Made by a program: the position numbers and the translations under genes. Below, in pieces: positions 19,301 to 27,663 of a stretch of DNA of 64,000 nucleotides. The stretch lies in NCBI GenBank assembly GCA_029260075.1, contig JAJDDY010000023.1:62001-126000 (forward strand). Reading direction: 5' to 3'. Origin of the DNA: Phycisphaerae bacterium (GTDB lineage Bacteria > Planctomycetota > Phycisphaerae > UBA1845). Positions within the stretch are counted from its first letter, which is position 1. Each line of letters starts with the position of its first letter. The notes under the pieces are model-generated. The model had not been told where the DNA came from, ran no database searches, and saw nothing but the letters and a program-made list of their open reading frames with translations.

Positions 19301-21512
19301 AAACTTGGCAGGCGAAACGAAGCAATGTGGGAATGGCGTCGGCAGCCGTTCGCCCGGATGGGTCGATGGTTAGCTTGAGCACCGACCGATACTTTTGCAT
19401 CGTTGGTGATAGTTCCAAAATGACTGGTTTGAGTTGTTCGCGGGCGCTGTCCGTGGCCAGCCCGATGGCCTCGGTCGCAATGGATGCCGCGTCGACAAGT
19501 TCCCATCGAAGGGCTACCGGATCCCACTCGATGTCAGCTTGGAGCGTGCCGATGGCCGTGTCCGACCCGAGTAGGTGGATCGTCGCGGCCGCACGCTCGC
19601 TGGGTTCCGGCAACCTGAGCGTTAAGTCGGCGTCCGGGAACAGGCCGGTTTGGAAAAACGTTTCCAGCTCGCCAATCCGATTCTTCTGCGTTTGCTTGAT
19701 CACCCCGCGCAACGTCTCGACCAATCGTTTGCGCAGGCTGCGGTCGGCGTCAAGGATTTGCGGTGGTTTGGCGTCGAGCGAGAACTCGAACTCGACGGCT
19801 ATGTCTTCGTCGCCGCCCTGCGTCACGGCGCCGCGCACGGCCACCTTGAGTTGCGCTTTGCCCGCGGCGGGCCGGTCCGACGTCGTCCATTTTGTCGAAG
19901 TGATGTTCGTGACGATGTTAGCGGGGTCAAGCAGGCCGGGCAATTCCTGCCGAACGATGTCTCGGGCGAACCGCTCAGCCAACGCCGCGACTTCCTGCTC
20001 GGCTGATCGAAACGCAGCCTGACGTGCGTCCTCTTCTTGCTGATTATGCTTGCGACGCTCTTGGTCAGCAAGCCGCTCGCGCAACGATTCGACTCGGGAT
20101 GAGTAGGCATCTATGAGTTGCTGCCGTTCCGATGAACAGTCATCGATCGACTTCAAGTCGCCCACGATGCGCTCGCAGCCGTCAAGATCGCTGCCGTCAA
20201 TCGATCGATCACCACGGCGAACGGTTTCGTCGACGAATCGTTGCAGCGTTGCGCGTTCGGCTTTCGATACGTCCTCGCGCAGCGCCTCGTCGGCATCTGC
20301 GTCGTCCGCGATCGCGCGGATTTGTTGCCGGACCCTGGCCAACTCATCCCGTGATGGCAGTGGCGATTGGGCAGTAGTCGTCATTTTCTTCCGAAGTCGA
20401 TCGCGGCGCGTTGTTACAAACAGGTCTTCCGCTTCGGCGGCCAATGTGGCGTCAATCTCGCGCAGCTCGGCGATTCGTGCCGCGACGTGCTCATTGTCTC
20501 CGGAGCCGAGCCCCTGACTTATGGCCTGATGCAATTCGTCGATGCGGTGTTGCCGAAGAAGCGGAGCGATCAGGTCGCGGGCGACCTGTTGCGCGCGGGC
20601 GAGTCGTTGGGCTTGGTCCGAGCCTTGTGCCCCTCGATCTACCTGGTCAAGTCGAGCCAGGGTCGCCTGTAGCAGTTCGAGGTTATCGGACGGAGTCTGG
20701 GCGGCGTGGGCGATGGCTTCCTCAACCGGGTCGGTTCCGACGAACGCCGAGAGGGCTTCGCGAAGTTCGCGAATCGACGGGTAGCGCGACTCCTCTTGCT
20801 TGGCGACCGCACGATCGAGCACGGCTATTAGGGCTTCGTTCAGATCGGGATTGATTTTGCGCGCCGACTGGGTTTGGCCGGTGAGCATCCGAAACTTGCA
20901 CAGGAGCGCGTCGGTGCGATCGACGCCGAATGGATGGCCGCCGGTCGCAAGTTCGAAGAGGATGACGCCGACGGCGAATTCGTCGCGCAGTTCGCCGTAC
21001 GCTCCGGGGGTCTTCCAGATCTCACGCGAGGTATACGGCGCGAGAAGATTCATCTCGTCGTGGGCTGCGCCGGGATACATTGCGTCTGAAAAAGCCTGGG
21101 CGACGCCGAATTCAGACACGCGGACGTTGCCGTTGACCAGGAACACGCAGGCCGGTCGAAGGACGCCATGGGGTTGTGTGTTTCCGCCATCCGGGTAGCA
21201 CGCGGCGAGCAGGGCGTCGCAAAGCTGAACGCCGTACCGGGCGACCAATCGGGCGTCGATGGGTGCTTGCGCGACCAACGATTCGAGTGAGCTCGCGTCG
21301 CCAATCGATTCCGTGAGCCAGAATCCTTCGTCGTCGACGGTTAGGTCCGTCACATCGCAGATCAGGTCGCATCGCTGGGCCAGCGATCGTTGGTGTGCGA
21401 CGATTTCGCGAAGGTTTTTGGTCAGCGCGTCGAGCGTGTCGACATCAACCTCCGGTACCTGCACCAATAGACGCTTGGTCCCTTGGTTGCTGGTATCGTC
21501 GTGTTGCGTCAT
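16350..21512 (-). CDS. Giant pseudokinase, coiled-coil, FGE-sulfatase-domain membrane protein
   Basis: 1720 residues from ATG 21512. Residues 10-275 have a protein-kinase fold, but the catalytic loop reads HGVLRPAC (115-122) instead of HRDLKPxN, the DFG motif reads EFG (134-136), and no VAIK lysine is visible, so it should be catalytically dead. Typical C-lobe marks remain (REIWKTPGAYG, DEFAVGVILFELATG, RYPSIRELREALSAF). Residues 275-870 are helical/coiled coil plus a beta-rich middle, a transmembrane helix lies at about 868-892, and 900-1490 is a long helical extracytoplasmic part. Residues 1501-1720 are an FGE-sulfatase (SUMF1-like) domain: FWMGQTELTVAQF, LPTTDQWMRAVLAG, LFDMIGNASEWVHNT, VGGSYSYS. 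Kinase-FGE proteins recall T6SS PpkA/TagE regulators. Role inferred: signalling or assembly component of the T6SS. Confidence 0.82.
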   Translation of the reverse strand: MTQHDDTSNQGTKRLLVQVPEVDVDTLDALTKNLREIVAHQRSLAQRCDLICDVTDLTVDDEGFWLTESIGDASSLESLVAQAPIDARLVARYGVQLCDALLAACYPDGGNTQPHGVLRPACVFLVNGNVRVSEFGVAQAFSDAMYPGAAHDEMNLLAPYTSREIWKTPGAYGELRDEFAVGVILFELATGGHPFGVDRTDALLCKFRMLTGQTQSARKINPDLNEALIAVLDRAVAKQEESRYPSIRELREALSAFVGTDPVEEAIAHAAQTPSDNLELLQATLARLDQVDRGAQGSDQAQRLARAQQVARDLIAPLLRQHRIDELHQAISQGLGSGDNEHVAARIAELREIDATLAAEAEDLFVTTRRDRLRKKMTTTAQSPLPSRDELARVRQQIRAIADDADADEALREDVSKAERATLQRFVDETVRRGDRSIDGSDLDGCERIVGDLKSIDDCSSERQQLIDAYSSRVESLRERLADQERRKHNQQEEDARQAAFRSAEQEVAALAERFARDIVRQELPGLLDPANIVTNITSTKWTTSDRPAAGKAQLKVAVRGAVTQGGDEDIAVEFEFSLDAKPPQILDADRSLRKRLVETLRGVIKQTQKNRIGELETFFQTGLFPDADLTLRLPEPSERAAATIHLLGSDTAIGTLQADIEWDPVALRWELVDAASIATEAIGLATDSAREQLKPVILELSPTMQKYRSVLKLTIDPSGRTAADAIPTLLRFACQVSLQLSGSDDTIPVSTLPVNSRRYGAIAIDVDLASTEQALEQIVTARQNAARTTIEQHLRSISPPKTSIVVEPKKITAPIDRVQFSLTKKPGKLTLAGVWNMDTFDFDLPTDTKAQVDKVLKTHWIPREVGAITWRQAIVGGVGLLVTVAIVVKLAWPSEECAQLKILASKIKINFESEIDSKLGEIETDIDEFLLQRTEFHKDPAASCELPPEEVIQGYKTQLTNYRDAFDQARTALADSVGNDGDAVALPTANAAIDRALQMIANVAWQTQTSMLVAKTIEKIQERTTLAQLETESDARQERLKEALDIANNELDESWDSLRTLISAAKRAEHDDTLAQFNSSVARCMTMFDEKNNDDLETLRGTIERLVGDAERFDLMGSASESVKTLDDMKGALKQYQESLATAEASLTPPAEPYSTQGLLAHVRNAGSAAEAAVAAWHAEKTQVLVDALTKIQDHLTPKSDAPISGRDTILNLENATGALKQQAAAVIDPSPLVRQTLDHEVDAFVAKIRERYQSTQQTLSLNHHANLGNLLEDASRVQADAEWVATRVPTETRDKLSPIIAHAATQRDILVAYKTALSQPPTDSLNSLASGLFAAKQKWPTDYVNGLLDAMKPAQDAETLAKAKFDDHDLHGAAYFLENARAAIQDKSTDDTFAKHARTALENVRAAWANSERNRLANDLADAETWLGEKGRGDPPEDNLGGIDLASAARELLDRVGVAFDNNLDVIDDLNVFTDDDREIINRLKSWTIRSLPIGDSDVRMDFVVIPGVPDDAATQPFWMGQTELTVAQFQAAMNAKEPESGGDLPVGGVNIPTWEKIKTALNAADSPIPGVEFALPTTDQWMRAVLAGQDDELSAHVGLRTYDMTGSPQVNAIDVNLSAAGIDREGFVPVRSFAPNNWLLFDMIGNASEWVHNTHVRKRDPKQTVGGSYSYSVEDFQDDLRARTNQDIAEAITLKSQPVSPTDARPEYSIRLMARKR

Positions 21513-21808
21513 TTCTACATCCCAATGTGGCTGGCGCCAGTCCTAACCCTCGAGCGTTCTGTTCGATTGAGACGCTCCAGGGAGCGGCAGTATACAGACG
21601 GTCGGCGACTCGTGCGCCACCGCGCCTATTCTCTGAAACCCATGGTGGTGTCCGGTTGGTTTTGTTAACCGAGGTATTCGGTCTACCCAGACCGCCAGCC
21701 GGTTCAGCTGCAAAGTGACGCGAACCGTGCACCGACCGCACGGTGCTGCGGGGTGCGTGACAGATTAGGCGGGTCGTTCAACAACCACGTCGAAGGCGGC
21801 ACGTCCTG
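21513..21808. other. Divergent intergenic region without recognised gene
   Basis: This stretch and the following repeat separate two divergent kinase-fold genes and must hold their promoters, but I could not identify a convincing promoter pair. Short frames here look like chance. Confidence 0.35.
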
Positions 21809-21904
21809 TCAGAGCTGTGGGCGCAAGCCCACAGACATGATACGAACGAGCACAGCGCTCCTTCGATACCAGACCGGTCACAGGGCTTGCGCCCTATGCT
21901 CTGA
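21809..21904. repeat. Hairpin repeat bounded by TCAGAGC and GCTCTGA (family R4, copy 1)
   Basis: Outer arms TCAGAGC (21809-21815) and GCTCTGA (21898-21904) are reverse complements. Inside are two small hairpins: CTGTGGGC-GCAA-GCCCACAG (21815-21834) and AGGGC-TTGC-GCCCT (21882-21895). A second element of the same plan is at 34067-34124. Confidence 0.65.
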
Positions 21905-22257
21905 TAAATGACCGCCGATTCTGTCATGCACCCGGTGCTGCTTGGCGAGGCGGACCTTCTTGATAAAGAGTGCATGGCAGCTAGGATGCGGGCAGGGCGT
22001 GGGGCGTGTGCGCCAGTCGTGACCCCGTGCCGGTGGTCGCAGGCAATCGATCGGGCCAAAGACACGATCACTGGCGGCGTGCCGAAAGAGGCTGGCGGTC
22101 TCGATGTGGATGGGGTTTCGGCCTTGCAGAATGAGTGAGGGTCGCGGAGGCCGCACTTTGTCCAGCCGGCCTTTGATTGCCGGCGGTCGACTCCGGCCGC
22201 CATCTTAGTGAAATCGCGAACGCTCGGTCGTTGATCGACCGAGATGGAGCATCCTCT
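21905..22257. other. Gap upstream of the second kinase-like gene
   Basis: No convincing gene. An open frame leads into the downstream gene from TTG 22177, but the good ribosome site before GTG 22258 argues that translation starts there. Confidence 0.35.
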
Positions 22258-24441
22258 GTGGCATCGAAGTTGGCTGATCAAGACACGGCTCGGCTGGTGG
22301 GCGCCGCCGATGGTCTAGCCTCGTTGCACGTCTTCTTGCAGCCGGCGTCGGATGGTGACGACGTTGACCCGACCGCGAATCCTTTTGTTGTTGTCGACGC
22401 GGGCGGACCGCGGTCTCGCGTGTACAAGGCAGGCCTGTTCGATCGCAGCGGGTCAATGATCGGCCTCTACGCGCTCAAGGTGCAGCGGTTCTCCGGAGCA
22501 GATTCCGAGTGTGCTGCGGGTGACGCAGTGCTGTCCAACGTCGACGCCGATGCGGCGTGGGCGCGTCGCGTCGAAATGGCCGAGGCGTGTTCACAGACAG
22601 CCGATGTCGGTCCGTGTACCTTGGCGGTGAACGACATTGGCGACGAGACCGGACGGATGCGACTTGGTGCCCGATTCTACTGCCGGTTGCGCCGGTTGTT
22701 CTTTCGTCCCCGCTCGCCCGAGAGTTGCGAACCGCTTCAGGACTGTCGGGACGACGCCCTGTTGTCCAAGCACGGTCTCGCGACGTACACGCAAAGCGGC
22801 GCGAGGTTCCTCTACGCGCCCGCCGACGCAGAGCGGGACCGGATTCGTTTCTACACCGACGCGGGGCAGGTTCCGGAAAGTGATACGGCTACCGTCGGGG
22901 GAGAAGAGCATTGTTTTCGCGATCAAGGCGTGCTTGTGCGCGAGAAGGAGCGGATCAAGGAGACTGATCCCCGGCTTCACGAGGAGCTGACACGAGATTT
23001 CCCGTGCTACGATTGTGCCGAATCGGGACGATGCTTCCCCGAGGGGCGCGGCTATGCCAGCGTCGTAGATCGGATGGTCGCGTTTTCCTTCAACGATTGC
23101 CAGACCGAGTGCTCCGAGTTGCATGACTTGCCGGTCGACGTTTTTGCGGACTGTCTCGGCGGACGACCGCTCGAACCCTGGACGGCATCACTACGCGCCG
23201 GCTCGTCAGGTACCGCGGATCACTATCGTGCCGGCGTACTGACTACACTATCGCATCGACCGCGTGCCCTGTTGTCTCCGAGTAGTTCATCGCCGGTCGG
23301 TGCGTTGGAGGTTCTGCTATTGAAGTGGAATCTCTTGACTCAGACGGTGCATCACTTGCGATCGCTGTACGCGCGGTGCGAGCGCCCCCATCTTGCCCTG
23401 TCAGCCAAGCACGTAATCGTTCGTCTCGCTGACAGCGCTCAACATGCCCCGGCGTTTTGGCAAGCGCGGGTTGCGCTACTCGGTTTGGGCGATGCCAGTG
23501 AGGTGTCGATTGGTGGCGACTCAGGTGCAGCGTTGTTCCGTCCGTCGGAACAACTCGAGCCCTGGTATGCATCCGGTCGAATGCAGCGGAACGCGGCGGC
23601 GTTCGGTAAGCCGCGTGTTGGCGGCGTGACACTTTCGGTGGAGAAGGTGGGCTCGCCGGACGGACGCGAGTTGGTCATCGAAGGTCGACTGGAAGACCCC
23701 GATCTTGCGTCGCTGGATCCTGCCTGCGGCGATGTCGTGTCCATCTCTCTTCCGGGCGTGGATGGCGCGGAGGCGGTCTGCTTCTGGGCGACCCTTTCCG
23801 GAGGTTCTTCCGACGGCGGGGTCTGTTTCGACGGCGCCGCCACGAAGGGCGATAGCGGCTTCGACGTCGATTTCCACGTGGGTACAAAGTTCGACAAGAT
23901 CAACTATCAATTCTATCCACGGTATGGTCTGGCGGATGATTTGTATGCCCTTGGAGTGCTCTGGCTTCGTGTGCTGTTGGTCAACGAGAAGCAGGATTTT
24001 CAAGGCGCGTGCGGTGAAGCAAGGCAATTGGTGGAGCGACTTGTGTCGAAGTCCGGCGAGTCGCCCACGGGCGAGTGGGTTGAGGGTCGAATGGAGGGGC
24101 TGGTGGCTTCGCCGGCCTGGCATTGCGGAAATCTCTTCTACGCTCGACCCGCGCATGATGATGCTGCCTCGACGATTCCCTCCGATTTGTGGGGGCGGGT
24201 GCTAGCGATTGGTGTTCGTCTGCTTTCTCCCGGATTGCCGTTCGGTTTCGCCCGTATGGACGGGGAGTCCGAAGGCGCAGCCGATGCGCTCGATCGTGTT
24301 TGTAATGAGTTTCTGCGTATTGAGCGTGATATCGAGCGACGATTGTTTTCGTTCGGCGGCGTGAACGCTTGGGTAGGGGGGGCGTTGGAGTCGGCGCTGC
24401 GCGACGCCCAAGACTCAGAAATGGACTCAAGCCATGCATGA
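22258..24441 (+). CDS. Second kinase-fold (pseudokinase-like) protein with Cys-rich insert, T6SS island
   Basis: 727 residues from GTG 22258, preceded by GGAG eight bases upstream; the frame is open to TTG 22177. Residues near 40-75 look like a kinase N-lobe (RVYKAGLFDRSGSMIGLYALKVQ, shown in part: strand, turn, then ALKVQ with a VAIK-like Lys). The C-lobe is marked by HLALSAKHVIVRL (His378), occupying the place of HRDLKPxNV without the Asp, and by DDLYALGVLWLRVLL from about residue 560, the usual helix F. Between the lobes lies a long Cys-rich insert (CRLRR, ESCEPLQDC, FPCYDCAESGRC, NDCQTEC) that could bind zinc. Catalytic residues are therefore missing. It overlaps the next gene by eight bases and is in an apparent operon leading to tssJ. 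Function unknown; likely a T6SS accessory protein of this lineage. Confidence 0.72.
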   Translation: MASKLADQDTARLVGAADGLASLHVFLQPASDGDDVDPTANPFVVVDAGGPRSRVYKAGLFDRSGSMIGLYALKVQRFSGADSECAAGDAVLSNVDADAAWARRVEMAEACSQTADVGPCTLAVNDIGDETGRMRLGARFYCRLRRLFFRPRSPESCEPLQDCRDDALLSKHGLATYTQSGARFLYAPADAERDRIRFYTDAGQVPESDTATVGGEEHCFRDQGVLVREKERIKETDPRLHEELTRDFPCYDCAESGRCFPEGRGYASVVDRMVAFSFNDCQTECSELHDLPVDVFADCLGGRPLEPWTASLRAGSSGTADHYRAGVLTTLSHRPRALLSPSSSSPVGALEVLLLKWNLLTQTVHHLRSLYARCERPHLALSAKHVIVRLADSAQHAPAFWQARVALLGLGDASEVSIGGDSGAALFRPSEQLEPWYASGRMQRNAAAFGKPRVGGVTLSVEKVGSPDGRELVIEGRLEDPDLASLDPACGDVVSISLPGVDGAEAVCFWATLSGGSSDGGVCFDGAATKGDSGFDVDFHVGTKFDKINYQFYPRYGLADDLYALGVLWLRVLLVNEKQDFQGACGEARQLVERLVSKSGESPTGEWVEGRMEGLVASPAWHCGNLFYARPAHDDAASTIPSDLWGRVLAIGVRLLSPGLPFGFARMDGESEGAADALDRVCNEFLRIERDIERRLFSFGGVNAWVGGALESALRDAQDSEMDSSHA

Positions 24442-25681
24442 TTCCCATTCGACGTACGACGCGGTCGATCGCATAGAGGGAGCGGTCCGTCGGGTGATGC
24501 ACGAGTCTCGCGGTCGCGCCGATGCGAATCAATCGACAGTCGTGAGCGGGTTGGTTGCGGAATTGGTGCAAGACGTATCTGAGTCGCAACGTCGAAGCGT
24601 GTTGGATCAGCTTGGTCGGCGCAACCCGGATTGGTTTGGTCAGGTTGTGGAGAAGGGCGGTAACGCTCCCGGATCCAAGTCGTCGTCGTCCTCAATTGAC
24701 GACCGCGCGCGTCTGGCTACGGTCAACCGTGAAAAACGTGATCTTCTTGCCGAAAAAAAGGAGCTTCGCAATCTCTTGGAAGCCGCCAAGAGCGAGGCCG
24801 ACCGATTGTCTGCTGACCTGACCAAGCGATCGAGCGTCCATCGCGCGTTGAGCAAGGAGCATCAGGATCTTGAACTGAAGTTGCGCACGCGCACGAAAGA
24901 GCTTCAGCGGGCGCGCGGCGAGGTCGAAACGCTCGAGCGGCAACTGCACGAAGCCGTTCGCGACAAGGAGCGTCACGGCGAGAAGATTATTCAACAAGAT
25001 ACAAGACTCCGCGCAGCCGAGGCCGTCGACAAACAGGCAGCGGCGGAGTCGGTTGCGGCAGCGGACAGCGCCCAACTTCCTCGTCCGGCGCCCGAACCGA
25101 TGGACGCTCCAGCGTCGACCACGTATGATGAGTTCATCAAGCACTTGCTCGAGGTCGGTAAGGTTCAATCGGACGAATTGACGCCGATCACCACGGATCG
25201 CGAGCGCCGGCTTGGTCAGATAGCGGGTCGATTGGTTACGTTTCAAAGTGACGTGGAGAAGGCGACGCTTGCCCAGATGGACGAAATCAGTCGGCGACAG
25301 CCATCCCTCCGTGAGTATGCGGACGACCTGCGACACTTCCAACGTACCGAGCGGACGTGGTGGTGGAGCTTGACGCATCGCGCCGGTCGGCAGGTCGACC
25401 CGGTTCGCCATTTTGCGTTGTATATGTCGGAGATCGGTCGCCTGAACTATGTGCTTTTGACGGCGTACTTCGCGCTCGTCTCGAGCAAGATGGAAGATTT
25501 GGCGCGCGGGCTGACCGATCCGGTCGAAATAAGAAAACGAGCCGAAACGCGCCGTCCGGACGAGCTTTGGAAATATTACGAGACGGAAGCTTGCAATCGT
25601 ATCCCCAACGAGCTGGCGGATGCCTGTCAGGCCGAGGTGGCGAAAGTCGTCGCTGAAATGTATGGTTCGCGATCTGATTGA
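24434..25681 (+). CDS. Coiled-coil protein, T6SS island, unknown function
   Basis: 415 residues; ATG 24434 lies inside the end of the upstream gene (8-base overlap, coupled translation). Residues about 85-185 are a long heptad-rich coiled coil (REKRDLLAEKKELRNLLEAA and RSVHRALSKEHQDLELKL-like segments). A Gly/Ala/Pro linker follows, then a helical C-terminal domain with TWWWSLTHRAGRQVDPVRHF and FALVSSKMEDLARGLTDP. There is no signal peptide or membrane segment, so it is probably cytoplasmic. Between the pseudokinase-like gene and tssJ it is likely a lineage-specific T6SS accessory or scaffold protein. No family recognised. Confidence 0.75.
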   Translation: MHDSHSTYDAVDRIEGAVRRVMHESRGRADANQSTVVSGLVAELVQDVSESQRRSVLDQLGRRNPDWFGQVVEKGGNAPGSKSSSSSIDDRARLATVNREKRDLLAEKKELRNLLEAAKSEADRLSADLTKRSSVHRALSKEHQDLELKLRTRTKELQRARGEVETLERQLHEAVRDKERHGEKIIQQDTRLRAAEAVDKQAAAESVAAADSAQLPRPAPEPMDAPASTTYDEFIKHLLEVGKVQSDELTPITTDRERRLGQIAGRLVTFQSDVEKATLAQMDEISRRQPSLREYADDLRHFQRTERTWWWSLTHRAGRQVDPVRHFALYMSEIGRLNYVLLTAYFALVSSKMEDLARGLTDPVEIRKRAETRRPDELWKYYETEACNRIPNELADACQAEVAKVVAEMYGSRSD

Positions 25682-25703
25682 TTTCAATGTAGGAGTGCTA
25701 GTG

Positions 25704-26252
25704 ATGCGTCACGTGCGGTCTATGATGGGTTGCGTCGTCGCCTTGGCGGCGTTGTCGGTGGCAAGCGGCTGTAGTCAGGCAGAGATCAAGATCAACTGCG
25801 CCCCGAGCATTAACAACTTCGGTATGCCCGCCGATTCACCGGGAAGTGCGCTGAAGATTGTCCTCTTGACCCTCAACGAGGATGATTTTCGCAAGCTGAA
25901 TCAATCCGAGAGCTTGTTCGGCAAGCTTGAAAAGAAGAAGGTCGACAATCCGAGCGGTTCCATCACGGCGAAGAAGTGGTTCTACGACGGGCTTAACGTC
26001 GAAGTGAAGGCCATAGTCCCAGAGGACGCCATCGTGGAAGTCACCGTGGGTCCGGGGACGCAGGTGGCCGTACCGCTTAACTCGCCGGGGGGGATGTTCG
26101 GTCGCGGTGGTATTCTTGCGCTGGCAAGATTCAGCGGCATGGACGCGGACAACAAAGCGAAGAGATTTCAGTCGCAGGCGTGGCTTCCTCGGGGCCGTCA
26201 GGGGAACGCCGTGCTGAAGGTCGAAGAGACGAGCATTCGTTGGAATAAGTAG
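25704..26252 (+). CDS. tssJ: T6SS outer-membrane lipoprotein TssJ
   Basis: 182 residues from ATG 25704, with TAGGAG nine bases upstream; an earlier in-frame start would bury the signal peptide. MRHVRSMMGCVVALAAL leads to the lipobox VASGC. The mature domain is a short beta-sandwich of the TssJ/SciN kind, with SALKIVLLTLNEDDF, EVKAIVPEDAIVEVTVGPGT and a closing TSIRWNK. TssJ anchors the TssJLM membrane complex to the outer membrane by binding the periplasmic end of TssM. Placement directly before tssK-tssL-tssM supports the call; sequence similarity alone is modest. Confidence 0.82.
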   Translation: MRHVRSMMGCVVALAALSVASGCSQAEIKINCAPSINNFGMPADSPGSALKIVLLTLNEDDFRKLNQSESLFGKLEKKKVDNPSGSITAKKWFYDGLNVEVKAIVPEDAIVEVTVGPGTQVAVPLNSPGGMFGRGGILALARFSGMDADNKAKRFQSQAWLPRGRQGNAVLKVEETSIRWNK

Positions 26253-26268
26253 ATCGGGAGGCCGCGCC

Positions 26269-27663
26269 GTGCCGAATTGGCGAGAACCACACTGGACTGA
26301 GGGGATGCTGCTGCTGCCGCATCACCTTCAGTCTTCCCAGCGATATTGGGATACGATGTTGGGCGTCGTTTGGCAGACGAGCGCACCGTTTTCCTGGGGT
26401 TTCGACGAGCTCGTTCTGTCTGACGCACAGATTCGTGAAGGTGTTGTCGGAATCGAACGTTGTCGGCTACGCACGCCCGAGGGCACGTGGGTTGTCGTCC
26501 CGGACAATACCGAAGTAGCCGCCCGCCCGCTCGACGACGCGCTCACCGAGTCTCCGGATGGACTGATGGTCTATCTGGCGGTCCCCAAGCTCCACGAAAT
26601 CCACGCCAACGCCAGGTACGAAATCGCTTCCGGTGGACAGCCTACGCGATATTTGGTCGAACCCACGGAGCGGCGTGATGAGAACAGTGGCGACAACGTG
26701 CAGCGCGTCGATACGCATTCGATGCAGGGTCGGCTGTTGTTCGGCGACGAGGTAAACAGGCCGGGGTTCGAGTCAATTCCGCTCGTCCGCCTGTACCTGT
26801 CGGGTGAGGAGGGCGGCGTGACGCGGCGCGATGTCGCGCACGTGCCGCCGTTGATGCAAGTCGGCGCTTCTTCAGAGCTCCACCGTATGATCAAGGATGT
26901 CGTCCACGAAGCCGGAGCGCGGAATCGCGAGCTCGCTGCCGAGGCGAAGAAGGGCGAGATGAGCTTTGGGTCCGGCGTGGACGGACACACGGAACGTCTC
27001 ATGATGTTGCACGTATTGAACCAGGCGTTGGCTTGGCTGCGACAGATGGTGGCCGTTCCCGAGGTCCGACCGTTCGTCGCGTATGCCGAGCTGTGCCGTT
27101 TTGCGGGGCAACTCTCCGTCTTTTCCGGCGACCGATCGGTGATGGAGTATCCGCTCTACGACCACTTCAACATCGGCAAGAACTTCGCGACGGTATGCGA
27201 TCACCTTGGCGTGCTGTTCAAATCCATGAGTCGCGAGGTCGTCAAGTGGCGCGATTTCGAAGCCCGCGAAGAGGGCGAAGGTCTCCAGGTTACGCTTGAA
27301 GAAGATTGGTTGTCGCGCCGCCGCGAACTCTACGTCGGCGTACATTGTGGCACCATGGACGACTCAGAGTTGGACGCCTTGTTGCAGCGGATGCGGTGGA
27401 AAATCGGTGCGCTCGAAGATGTGGATACGCTCTTCCGCGCCGGTCTTCCCGGATTGAACCTGCGACGTGTACGGGCCGCGACAGGGCTTCTGCCCTCCAA
27501 CCCAGAGATCAAGTACTACCAGATCATGCATGACGACGAGCAGTGGCCTAAGGTCGAAGCCGGTCGGGTCTTAGCCATCCGCTATAGCCCGGACGCACAG
27601 GAAAAGCTTGAGGGTATTCGGTTTAAGATTTACGTGGTCTTAAGTAAGCAGGCGGATGCATGA
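26269..27663 (+). CDS. tssK: T6SS baseplate protein TssK
   Basis: 464 residues from GTG 26269, 16 bases after tssJ. The beginning is diagnostic: WREPHWTEGMLLLPHHLQ, followed by W-rich strands and RLRTPEGTWVVVPD-like text. TssK trimers link the baseplate wedges (TssEFG) to the TssJLM membrane complex. The middle contains the helical bundle (EVRPFVAYAELCRFAGQLSV) and the C-terminal third the receptor-binding-like beta domain (LYVGVHCG, LPGLNLRRV, IKYYQI). Length is normal for the family (about 440-460). The last four bases overlap tssL. Confidence 0.95.
   Translation: MPNWREPHWTEGMLLLPHHLQSSQRYWDTMLGVVWQTSAPFSWGFDELVLSDAQIREGVVGIERCRLRTPEGTWVVVPDNTEVAARPLDDALTESPDGLMVYLAVPKLHEIHANARYEIASGGQPTRYLVEPTERRDENSGDNVQRVDTHSMQGRLLFGDEVNRPGFESIPLVRLYLSGEEGGVTRRDVAHVPPLMQVGASSELHRMIKDVVHEAGARNRELAAEAKKGEMSFGSGVDGHTERLMMLHVLNQALAWLRQMVAVPEVRPFVAYAELCRFAGQLSVFSGDRSVMEYPLYDHFNIGKNFATVCDHLGVLFKSMSREVVKWRDFEAREEGEGLQVTLEEDWLSRRRELYVGVHCGTMDDSELDALLQRMRWKIGALEDVDTLFRAGLPGLNLRRVRAATGLLPSNPEIKYYQIMHDDEQWPKVEAGRVLAIRYSPDAQEKLEGIRFKIYVVLSKQADA

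Noticed and set aside
22177-22257. TTG 22177 as start of the kinase-like gene
   Set aside because: The GGAG-spaced GTG 22258 is a better start, and the extra residues add nothing kinase-like.
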